A stretch of 64,000 nt of DNA, taken from contig JASJEC010000009.1 of the NCBI GenBank assembly GCA_030064845.1, positions 1-64,000 of the forward strand, given 5' to 3'. Below the pieces are notes generated by a model. The model was not told where the DNA came from. It did no database searches and worked only from the letters and a program-made list of their open reading frames with translations. The position numbers and the translations under genes are program-made. Origin of the DNA: Kiloniellales bacterium. GTDB taxonomy: Bacteria > Pseudomonadota > Alphaproteobacteria > Kiloniellales > JAKSDN01. The first letter of the stretch is position 1. The number at the start of each line of letters is the position of its first letter. Below are positions 8,531 through 15,990 of this stretch, piece by piece.

Positions 8531-10111
8531 TTACGCCCGCTTGGCGATTTTTGTAAGGCGCTCTCTTGGAAAATGAAGGGTAACGGTGGTGCCCACGGCC
8601 TTCTGGCTCTCGATCTCGCAGCTGCCGCCGTGGAGCTCCATCAGGCTGGTGACGATCGACAGCCCGAGGCCCGCGCCGGCGTGGCTGCGGGCGAGCGAGC
8701 CCTCCACCTGGCCGAAACGGGAGACCGCCAAGGGAATCTCCTCCGCCGACATGCCGATGCCGGTGTCGGCAACGGATACGCGGACCCCGTCCGCCGGTTG
8801 CGCCGCGACCTCGATGCGGCCCCCGGCCGGTGTGAATTTGATGGCGTTGCTCAAGAGGTTCAGCAGCATTTGCTTGAACTTGATTCTATCGGCTACAAGC
8901 AGGGGTAATCCCTTCGGCAGCTTGCAGACGATCTCCAAATCCGCTTCCGCCGCGCGCGGCCTGGTGATCCGCACGACGTCGTCAATCGCCTCGTAGAGAT
9001 CTATCTCCTCGTCACGGATGGTAATTCTACCAGATTCAATCCGGGAGAGGTCGAGAATCTCGTTGATGATGCCGAGCAGGTGTACGGCGCTGTTGTTGAT
9101 ATCCTTGGAGTATTCGATGTAGGTCTCGTTGCCCATCGGGCCCCGCGACTGCTCGGCCATGATCTGGGAGAATCCGATGATGGCGTTCAGCGGCGTCCGC
9201 AGCTCGTGGCTCATATTGGCCAGGAATTCGGTCTTCGCGCGGTTGGCGATGTCGGCCTCGCGCACGGCCTCCAGAAGCTTGCGTTCGGCCTGCTTCCGGG
9301 CGGTGATATCGAGCGCGGCCGTCACCACCATCGTCGTCTTGCCGCTGCCGTCGGCGATCGGACACTTGGTGGTCAGCAAGACCTTATCCAGGCCCTCGGC
9401 ATCGATCATCGTATCCTCGAAGAGCGGCAGGACCTCGCCGGAATTCAGAACCCTGAGGTCGAAGGCTTGGCTCTTGGCGCCGGTGATCTTGCCGAAGACC
9501 TCGATCACGGTCCGGCCGATCGCCGATTCCGGATTGGTGCCGGCCAGCGCCGCCGCGTAGTCGTTCATGAAGAGGAAGCGCTGATCGACATCGCAGGCAT
9601 AGATCATCGCGGGCACTGCATCGATCACCGCCCGCAGCCGCTCGCGGCTCTCGTGCAGCACCGATTCGAGCGTCCGATGATCCTGGGCCAGCTTCTGCTC
9701 GAGCGAATAGGCCCGGTTCTTGATGATCTGCTGCTGCATGCGCAGCGCCAGCAAATTGCGGGAGCGGGCGCGGAACTCGTGGTGATCGACCGGTGACAGG
9801 AGGAAGTCCGTCGCGCCGGCTTCGAGCGCCTTGTAGCGGAACTCCTTGTCCTCGTAGATCGTGATCACCATCACCGGCACGTCGAAGCAGAACGGCAGGT
9901 GGCGGAAGCGGCGGACGAACTCGGCGCCGTCAACATTCGGCATCTTGTAGTCGGTGATTACGAGGTCCGGCGTGTTCTCCTCGATCCAGGACAGCGCGGC
10001 CAGGGGGTCGTCGAAGGATTCGACCTGCACTTCGGGCTCGATCGTGGTGGCGAGCTCGGAGAGGATCCGGCGGTTGGTGATCCGGTCGTCGATGATGACA
10101 ACAATGGGCAT
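8531..10111 (-). CDS. Response regulator-histidine kinase (REC-PAS-HisKA-HATPase) of the DSF locus
   Basis: 526 residues from ATG 10111 (MPIVVIIDDR); the frame is open 41 codons further upstream, but that part is not domain-like. The receiver is at 1-125 with Asp54 in VITDYKMPNVDG. The usual Lys-Pro is Ser-Pro (DFLLSPVD). A linker LRMQQQIIKNRAYSLEQKL follows, then PAS at about 155-275, HisKA with His302 ([10 protein letters not shown]), and HATPase with NLLSNAIKF and AGLGLSIV. No transmembrane segment, so cytosolic. The receiver and its exit helix resemble those of RpfG, but the HD-GYP output is absent. It precedes rpfC in the position of rpfG in Xanthomonas, so it probably takes phosphate from, or feeds, RpfC. 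That role is inferred. Confidence 0.85.
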   Translation of the reverse strand: MPIVVIIDDRITNRRILSELATTIEPEVQVESFDDPLAALSWIEENTPDLVITDYKMPNVDGAEFVRRFRHLPFCFDVPVMVITIYEDKEFRYKALEAGATDFLLSPVDHHEFRARSRNLLALRMQQQIIKNRAYSLEQKLAQDHRTLESVLHESRERLRAVIDAVPAMIYACDVDQRFLFMNDYAAALAGTNPESAIGRTVIEVFGKITGAKSQAFDLRVLNSGEVLPLFEDTMIDAEGLDKVLLTTKCPIADGSGKTTMVVTAALDITARKQAERKLLEAVREADIANRAKTEFLANMSHELRTPLNAIIGFSQIMAEQSRGPMGNETYIEYSKDINNSAVHLLGIINEILDLSRIESGRITIRDEEIDLYEAIDDVVRITRPRAAEADLEIVCKLPKGLPLLVADRIKFKQMLLNLLSNAIKFTPAGGRIEVAAQPADGVRVSVADTGIGMSAEEIPLAVSRFGQVEGSLARSHAGAGLGLSIVTSLMELHGGSCEIESQKAVGTTVTLHFPRERLTKIAKRA

Positions 10112-10782
10112 GACGACGCTCGATGCCTGTCCTGTGCGGGAAGCGCGGCCCTCGCCGTACGCCCGCGGCGGACTTTGCGGGGAATCGTTAACGGCGATCC
10201 TGGTATCAAAGAATGAATTTCCCGGTAACTTCAATAGCTATCGGCATCAGCGGCCGGAGCGACGGCCCATTGGCGCAAGACATGGGGCAAAAGAAAAGCC
10301 CCGCCGCGTTGTCCGGGGAAGGGACTGCGGCAGGGCAGGGGCAAGCAGCGAAGTGATCGACAGAATGACCGAAATCGCGGGCCTCGTGGCGTGTCATTGT
10401 TGTGGCATGACCGTGGGGCAGCCCTGGCAGTTGTTCCCGCGTCAGGCGTGTCAGAGTCAATCACGAGCGCCGTCGAGAGCTCCGTAGTTCAAGAAAAAAG
10501 GGCTTTAGAACAGTTAATTGTCCGATCGGATAGGCAGCCCTGGCAGCTTGCCGGGTGAAGGGCCAGCTCGGCAATATTCAACTTCCGATAGGCGGCCGCC
10601 GTGGCAATTCCGGGCCTCCTGTGGAGCGCTATGGGAAAGAAAAGATTAATAAGACCCAGCTAGACTGGTCGTCGAGGCGCGACGGCGCATAGCGGGGTCC
10701 CGGTTCCGGGGCGTCGCGCGAGGGAACGAAATGGGGACCGGGTCGGGTCGAAAAAATTCGCCCACAGATGTCCGAGGCGGGC
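10112..10782. other. Intergenic region between the sensor-kinase operon and phhA
   Basis: About 670 bases holding the divergent control regions of the kinase operon (leftward) and phhA (rightward). A short direct repeat, GCAGCCCTGGCAG, occurs near 10422 and 10533. The stretch 10490-10530 and the region near 10640 are locally AT-rich. I see no convincing gene, RNA or operator. Confidence 0.4.
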
Positions 10783-11592
10783 ATGGCCCAGTCGAGCCGC
10801 TACCAATCGAAACACCCGGACCAGAACGGCCGGATCGACTACACGCGCGAAGAAGACGGGATCTGGCGCGACCTCTGCGAGCGCCAGACCGCCCTGCTGC
10901 CGGGGCGGGTCTGTCCGGAGTTCCTGACTGGTCTCGAGCTGCTGGATCTGCCCCGCGACCGTGTGCCCCAGCTCTCGGAGGTCGACCGCCGTCTGGCCGA
11001 AACGTCCGGATTCGGCGTTGCGCCTGTGCCGGCGTTGATCTCGCCCCGCCGCTTCTTCGAACTGCTCGCCAACCGCAAGTTTCCGGCGGCCACCTTCATT
11101 CGCCGCCGGGAGGACTTTGATTACCTGCAGGAGCCCGACGTCTTCCACGAGATTTTCGGGCACTGCCCGATGCTGACCAACCGAACCTACGCCGATTTTC
11201 TCGAGCGCTACGGCCGACTCGCCCTGTCGATCGACTCCAAGTACCTCTGGATGCTTCAGCGGCTGTTCTGGTTCACCGTGGAGTTCGGCCTCATAGAGAC
11301 CCCTCGAGGCCCGCGCATCTACGGCGCGGGAATCGCCTCGTCGGCCGGCGAGACTCCCTACGCGCTCGCGAGCCCCGAGGCCGAGCGACGGCCGTTCGAC
11401 GCGCTGACGGTCTTCCGTACGCCCTATCGAATCGACATCTTTCAGACGGTCTATTACGTGATCGACGACCTGCGGACCCTGTTCGATCTCGCCACCGAGG
11501 AGCTCGTGCCCGTCATGGACCGCGCCCTCGCCTTGGGGCCCTTGGCGCCGACTTTTCCGCTGAAATCGGAACAGGCGGCGGCGGCGACCTGA
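10783..11592 (+). CDS. phhA: Phenylalanine-4-hydroxylase
   Basis: Iron- and pterin-dependent conversion of phenylalanine to tyrosine. The metal-site motif PDVFHEIFGHCPML supplies the two histidines; the third ligand is expected in WFTVEFGLIE. The early DYTREEDGIWRDL is typical of bacterial single-domain PhhA, and 269 residues is the normal size. ATG 10783 has GAGGCGGG ahead of it; ATG 10768 would add five residues and cannot be excluded. No pterin carbinolamine dehydratase gene (phhB) or Lrp-type regulator is adjacent. Confidence 0.95.
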   Translation: MAQSSRYQSKHPDQNGRIDYTREEDGIWRDLCERQTALLPGRVCPEFLTGLELLDLPRDRVPQLSEVDRRLAETSGFGVAPVPALISPRRFFELLANRKFPAATFIRRREDFDYLQEPDVFHEIFGHCPMLTNRTYADFLERYGRLALSIDSKYLWMLQRLFWFTVEFGLIETPRGPRIYGAGIASSAGETPYALASPEAERRPFDALTVFRTPYRIDIFQTVYYVIDDLRTLFDLATEELVPVMDRALALGPLAPTFPLKSEQAAAAT

Positions 11593-11979
11593 CCAGGCCA
11601 GGTTCTACCCAAGCAAGAAACCACAGAATCAAAGATCAGTAGAAGACTTTTTGAAAGTTCTGTCGGGAAGAGAATTTATTCAGCAAGTATTGCTGTGTAG
11701 AAAATTTACATAATCTGAGCCTGGATCTGATATTAACCAAAAATATAGAAACTTATCATCGATAAATTGAGAATAAGCAGAATATCTATTTGAGATGTGA
11801 GAGTTTTTTGGTCGGTTCTTCGGCGCCGTAGTGAATGGTTAACTATACGAATAAGGTTTTCCTTAACGGCCCTCTCGTAGCCTGCCTAAGCCAAACCAGA
11901 GTGTAACGCTCTGGGCGGCAAACCTTTGGGCAAAGCTGTTCTCTTTCGAACAGTCGCAGGCAGCTTCGGGAGTGTCTCA
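11593..11979. other. AT-rich upstream region of the VCBS-like protein
   Basis: Nearly 390 bases, of which 11640-11800 is conspicuously A+T-rich (for example ATTAACCAAAAATATAG). It contains a small hairpin at 11679-11693 (CAGCAA-GTA-TTGCTG) and GTTAAC near 11839. No coding features. It probably carries a promoter under tight control, possibly by an AT-preferring silencer such as MucR/Ros (inference). Confidence 0.5.
11896..11914 (+). promoter_or_regulatory. Leader hairpin before the VCBS-like gene
   Basis: CCAGAG pairs with CTCTGG around a seven-base loop, roughly 65 bases before ATG 11980. There is no T-run, so it is not an ordinary terminator. It could be a 5' UTR element or chance. Confidence 0.3.
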
Positions 11980-14646
11980 ATGGCTCTAGGCAGCGCACGG
12001 GGGGAAAGCGAATCGCTTCACCCTGAGAGAGATGAGTCGGCCGGCGGCGCGCGGCCGGATCAGATCGAGAGCCAGGAAGCGCAGCCGGCCGAGGCGGAGC
12101 TCGAGAACGCCAGCGGCTTCTCGATCCTGAGCCAGCCGCCCGCGGGCAGCGTCACCAACAACGGCGACGGCACCTTCAGCTTCAATCCCGGCACCGATTT
12201 CGCGGACCTGGGCATCGGCGCCTCGCGGACGGTCAACTTCACCTTCCTGCTGGCAGGCAGCGAAGTCGTCAGCGCGACGGTCACCGTGACGGGGACCAGC
12301 GACGGCCCGATCGCAACCGACGTCGTCTATAACAGCCTCGGTGCGCCGGAATCCGAGGCGCCTGCCGGCGATGCGGCGCCGCAAGCCGATCCCATCGCCC
12401 CCTCGGAGGAGCCGCTCCTGGGTTCGGCGGACCCCCGCGAAGTGGACGATCTCGGCGACCTGGCGTTCTCCGCCGATCCGGCGCCGGAGGACTCCGCCGC
12501 CCCCGAAACCGAGCGCAAGCCTCTTTCGGAGCTGTCGGTCAGCGAGCTGCTGAGCCCGGAACCGGAGTCACCAGAACCGGCAGTGCCGGAGGCCACAGCC
12601 CCGGAGACCCAATCCCCAGAGACCCAATCCCCGGAGACTCACGCCCCCGACAGCCCTGGCCCATCGCCGGAGCCGGCCTTCGCGGACGCGGGTTCCCCGG
12701 ACCAGACGGAACCGGCTGCCGAGACCTCGCTTTGGGGCGATTCCGCCACGGCGGACGAGGGCGCGCCAGAGCCCGCCGATCCCTTCGCGTCGACCGCGGA
12801 GCCCAGCGCCGAACAGGCGCCAGTCGCACCGACCGAGCCAGACCCGCTTGCCGAGGCGGCCCCCATTGAGGCGTCGTCAGAGGCAGCCGAGCCGGCTTCC
12901 GTCGACCAGACGCCGGCCTCGCCGCCGGACGGCTTCGATCCCTGGGCCGACTGGGACAAACCGGCCGAACCGGATCCGCACGGCGGGTCAGCGCCCGATC
13001 CGCTCGGCGGGCCCGACCTGCTCGGGGCCCAGGCCGACGCACCGCAACAAGAGACGGACCCGGCACCGGCCGGCGACGCCTGGGCGCCCGCGGCCCCGGA
13101 AGCTTCCGAGACCCCCGCGGAAGAGCCCGGCCCGGCGGACGACACGCTCTTCGGCGACTCCTTCGCCCCCGATGCCGGCGCGGCGCAGGAGAGTTCCGAG
13201 GCCTCCGGGGGTCTCTTCGGCTCCCCGGCGGAGCCCGTCGCCGATCCCCCCGCGGAAGCTCCCGAGGCCGAGGACCAGCCGGCCGAGGCCGCGGATTCCT
13301 TCTTCGACGCGTTTCCCGCCGAGCCCGCCGCGCCGCAGCCGGAGTCCCAGGCGCCGGCGGCGGAGAGCGGCGAAGAGACTGACGGCGACGGCGACCTCTG
13401 GGGCGACGTCTCCGCCCCCACGGTCTCGGACGACTGGGCCGATCTCGCCGGCGAGCTCGCCGATCCTTCGCCGGACGCGGTGGCGGCGGTGACCGCGCCC
13501 GATTCGCAGCAGCCCCTCGACGTCGCCGCGCCGGAAGCGGCGACCCCCCTGGCGGAACCGATTGATCCGGAACCGATTGATCCGGATCCGATCGAGCCGA
13601 ACCCGGTTGAGCCGGCGCCGGCAGAGACTGCGTCGATCGAGACGACGGATCCCGGCGCGGCCGGCTGCATCGTCAGCCAGCCCTCGGCGGGCCGCGCCAT
13701 CGACAACGGCGACGGCACCTTCGACTTCGATCCGGGCGACGATTTCGACGACCTGCAGCAGGGAGAGACCCGTCAGGTCACGTTCGACGTCCGGCTTCCG
13801 AACGGCGACGACTACCGCGCGACGGTCACCGTGGCCGACGACGGCGCGGGGCCCTTCGCCCGCGACGTGGACTTCGAGCGCCAGGGCGGCGCGGCCCCGG
13901 CGGCGGCCCCTGGCGAAGCCCTGGAGGCTCCGCTGACCGAGAGCGCCGCCGCTCCCGCCGCGCCGGCGCCGGAGGCGGCGGAAGACCCCTGGGCCGAGTT
14001 CAACAGCGGGTCGGCGCCCGAGGCCGAGCAGCCGCTGGCGGAGACGCCACAGGGCTTCGCCGACATCGGCGAGGACGCCTTGCAACAGGAGATGACCGAG
14101 GAGGCCGCGCCGGCTCAAGCGCCGGACCCGCTCGCCGAAGAGAGCGATTTCGGGAGCAGCTTCGGCGGCGATTTCTGGGGTGAAGAGACCGGCCCGGCCG
14201 ACACCGCAGCGGACCTGCCGCCGCTTTCCGAGGAGCCGGCCCCGGCTCCGGGGGATGACTTTGCGGCAGCCGAGATGCCGGCACCCGAGGCGCCCGCACT
14301 CGATGCACCTGTACCCGAGGCGCCTGGGGCCGCCGCGCCCGCGCCCGCGGCGCCCAATCTCGACGCCCTGCCCCGGCTGATTCCCGATTCTCCGCCGAGC
14401 CAAGCCGCGCCCGCCGCCGAAGCGGCGCCACTGGGCTCGCCGGACGGGCGCCCGGATACCCTTCAGCTGAGCGGGGTGACCGCCGGACCGGGGGCGGGCG
14501 GCTGGGACATCCAGCTTACGACCGGAGAGATCCTGGAGGATCGGCCCGGCTGCGTCGTCCTGACGCCGGGCTCGGCCGGGTCCCTGCGGCTCGACGGCAG
14601 CAACGTCCAGGTCTCGTTCAACGGCATCGAACGAATCGTCTGGTAA
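11980..14646 (+). CDS. Large acidic Pro/Ala/Glu-rich protein with two VCBS/cadherin-like domains
   Basis: 888 residues from ATG 11980; the frame is open from a TTG at 11926. Two related domains, about 44-119 and 563-637, share GxxxNNGDGTFxFxPGxDFxDL followed by a TVTV strand, as in VCBS/cadherin-like adhesin repeats. Each ends in a GP-x-A-x-DV segment. Between and after them is disordered sequence rich in P, A, E and D, including PETQS and EPIDPDPI tandem repeats. In it short aromatic motifs recur: LWGDS, DPWADWD, DTLFGDSF, SFFDAF, DLWGDV, DDWADL, DPWAEF, DFWGEE. A compact tail (about 823-888) ends in GIERIVW. There is no signal peptide, RTX repeat or membrane helix. Function unknown. Confidence 0.8.
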   Translation: MALGSARGESESLHPERDESAGGARPDQIESQEAQPAEAELENASGFSILSQPPAGSVTNNGDGTFSFNPGTDFADLGIGASRTVNFTFLLAGSEVVSATVTVTGTSDGPIATDVVYNSLGAPESEAPAGDAAPQADPIAPSEEPLLGSADPREVDDLGDLAFSADPAPEDSAAPETERKPLSELSVSELLSPEPESPEPAVPEATAPETQSPETQSPETHAPDSPGPSPEPAFADAGSPDQTEPAAETSLWGDSATADEGAPEPADPFASTAEPSAEQAPVAPTEPDPLAEAAPIEASSEAAEPASVDQTPASPPDGFDPWADWDKPAEPDPHGGSAPDPLGGPDLLGAQADAPQQETDPAPAGDAWAPAAPEASETPAEEPGPADDTLFGDSFAPDAGAAQESSEASGGLFGSPAEPVADPPAEAPEAEDQPAEAADSFFDAFPAEPAAPQPESQAPAAESGEETDGDGDLWGDVSAPTVSDDWADLAGELADPSPDAVAAVTAPDSQQPLDVAAPEAATPLAEPIDPEPIDPDPIEPNPVEPAPAETASIETTDPGAAGCIVSQPSAGRAIDNGDGTFDFDPGDDFDDLQQGETRQVTFDVRLPNGDDYRATVTVADDGAGPFARDVDFERQGGAAPAAAPGEALEAPLTESAAAPAAPAPEAAEDPWAEFNSGSAPEAEQPLAETPQGFADIGEDALQQEMTEEAAPAQAPDPLAEESDFGSSFGGDFWGEETGPADTAADLPPLSEEPAPAPGDDFAAAEMPAPEAPALDAPVPEAPGAAAPAPAAPNLDALPRLIPDSPPSQAAPAAEAAPLGSPDGRPDTLQLSGVTAGPGAGGWDIQLTTGEILEDRPGCVVLTPGSAGSLRLDGSNVQVSFNGIERIVW

Positions 14647-14658
14647 TCCGCGCGGGCT

Positions 14659-15594
14659 TCAGCGCAATCGCCAGGCTGAGAGGGCCGGCGGGCCGAGCAC
14701 GACGGCCAGCGCCGAGCAGACCAAGCCCAGAGCCACGACCTCGCCCAGGCCGATCGGCTCGCCGAGCAGCAAGGCGCTGGAGAACACGCCGACCACCGGG
14801 ATCATCAGGGTGCCGATCGCGGCCAGCGCCGCCGGGAACAGCCTTACCAGGCGGAAATAGGCCCACTGACAGAACAATATCGGCAGGGCGAGCACGTAGA
14901 GCGTGGCCCATATCGCCTCTTCGCTGAGCCCCTCGACGCGCGGTACGCCCTCGATGATCAGCATGCCGAGGATGATCGGCACCGCGCCGATCGACATCTG
15001 CCAGCCGACCAGGGTGCCGCTGGAAATAGTCCAGTCGGTCTTCTTGATCACGATGGTGCCCAGCGCCCAGGATATCGCCGCGCCGAACATGAAGAGCGTG
15101 CCCAGCGGGGCCGCGCCCAGAACCGCGATGTCCTCGCCCATGAGCACGGCAAGGCCGGCGGTGCCCAGGGCGAGGCCGGCCCACTTCCCCGCCGTCATGC
15201 GTTCGCCCAGGAAGAAGGCGCCGAACAGGCTGGTCCAGATCGGCATGGTGAAGGCGATGATGGCGGCCCGCCCGGCGGGAATCAGGCTGATGCCGTAGCC
15301 GGAGAAGAGGTGCCAGCCGATCACGTTGAAAAGGCAGGATAGCATCAGCGGCTTCAGGTCGGACGGGGGGATTCGCAAGGAGCGTCCGCCGAGCTTCGCC
15401 AGGCCGAGCAGCCCGACGCCGCCGACCACGAGGCAGAGGCTGCGGAAGGTCCAGACCGGGATCTCGCCGAAAGCGACCTTCATGGCCGGCCAGTTGACGC
15501 CCCAGAACAGCGTGATGCCCGCGATCAGGAGGAAGCCTTCCGGCGGCAGGCGCTCCGAGCGTCCCCCGCCGCTGACGGGAAGTTCAGCCGCCAT
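14659..15594 (-). CDS. EamA/DMT-family transporter
   Basis: 311 residues with ten predicted membrane helices in two homologous EamA halves. The first has FWGVNWPAMKVAFGEIPVWTF and an RAAIIAFTMPIWTSLFGAFFLGE end-of-repeat motif. The second has ISWALGTIVIKK and VVGVFSSALLLGEPIG. Drug/metabolite-type inner-membrane exporters of this kind carry amino acids, amines or other metabolites; the substrate cannot be told from sequence. The start overlaps the upstream DUF1289 gene by 11 bases, so the two are probably cotranscribed. Confidence 0.9.
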   Translation of the reverse strand: MAAELPVSGGGRSERLPPEGFLLIAGITLFWGVNWPAMKVAFGEIPVWTFRSLCLVVGGVGLLGLAKLGGRSLRIPPSDLKPLMLSCLFNVIGWHLFSGYGISLIPAGRAAIIAFTMPIWTSLFGAFFLGERMTAGKWAGLALGTAGLAVLMGEDIAVLGAAPLGTLFMFGAAISWALGTIVIKKTDWTISSGTLVGWQMSIGAVPIILGMLIIEGVPRVEGLSEEAIWATLYVLALPILFCQWAYFRLVRLFPAALAAIGTLMIPVVGVFSSALLLGEPIGLGEVVALGLVCSALAVVLGPPALSAWRLR

Positions 15595-15847
15595 CGCCGG
15601 CGCCGCCCGGCACGCCGCCTGCGCGCGCCTTGCGGGCCGCGACCCGGGCCAGCGTCTCGGTCTTCTGGTCCGCCGTCATGATCGGCCACTCGCGGATCTC
15701 GTCGATCGAGCGGAAGCAGCCGATGCAGCAGTTGGTGGCGTTGTCGATCTGACAGACCGCGATGCACGGCGAGGGGATCGTGGTGTCGAAAGTGCGCCGC
15801 ACCCTGGGGCGTCGGCGCGCGCGCGAAGACTCGGTCGGCTCGGTCAT
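15584..15847 (-). CDS. DUF1289 small cysteine-rich protein
   Basis: 87 residues. The core IPSPCIAVCQIDNATNCCIGC, followed by FRSIDEIREWPIM, is the DUF1289 signature, with four conserved cysteines likely to bind a metal or Fe-S centre (binding inferred). An Arg-rich N-terminus precedes it and a Gly/Ala-rich tail follows. It overlaps the EamA gene downstream. A second, larger DUF1289 protein occurs at 49620. Function unknown. Confidence 0.85.
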   Translation of the reverse strand: MTEPTESSRARRRPRVRRTFDTTIPSPCIAVCQIDNATNCCIGCFRSIDEIREWPIMTADQKTETLARVAARKARAGGVPGGAGDGG

Positions 15848-15990
15848 GGGGGCCTCGATCCCTGGAAGACGCCGCGCAGTCTATCGACCCGCGCCGCCAG
15901 GTCTAGAGCAGATCGGCGCCCAGCCCTTGCCATGGCTGCGCGCGCGCCTATCATCCGCAGCGACGCATCTCGGCAGCGGGAGACGAAACG

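Noticed and set aside
10422-10555. Two GCAGCCCTGGCAG boxes as a regulator site pair
   Set aside because: Short, GC-rich, unevenly placed against any promoter, and not palindromic; chance cannot be excluded.
12595-12650. PETQSPETQSPETH tandem repeat as a possible assembly error
   Set aside because: The units differ by several bases and similar Pro-rich repeats occur elsewhere in the gene, so genuine low-complexity drift is likelier.
12639-14403. Long minus-strand ORFs opposite the VCBS-like gene
   Set aside because: Low-complexity Ser/Gly/Arg translations with no domain; the plus frame has the structured VCBS-like domains and fits codon usage.
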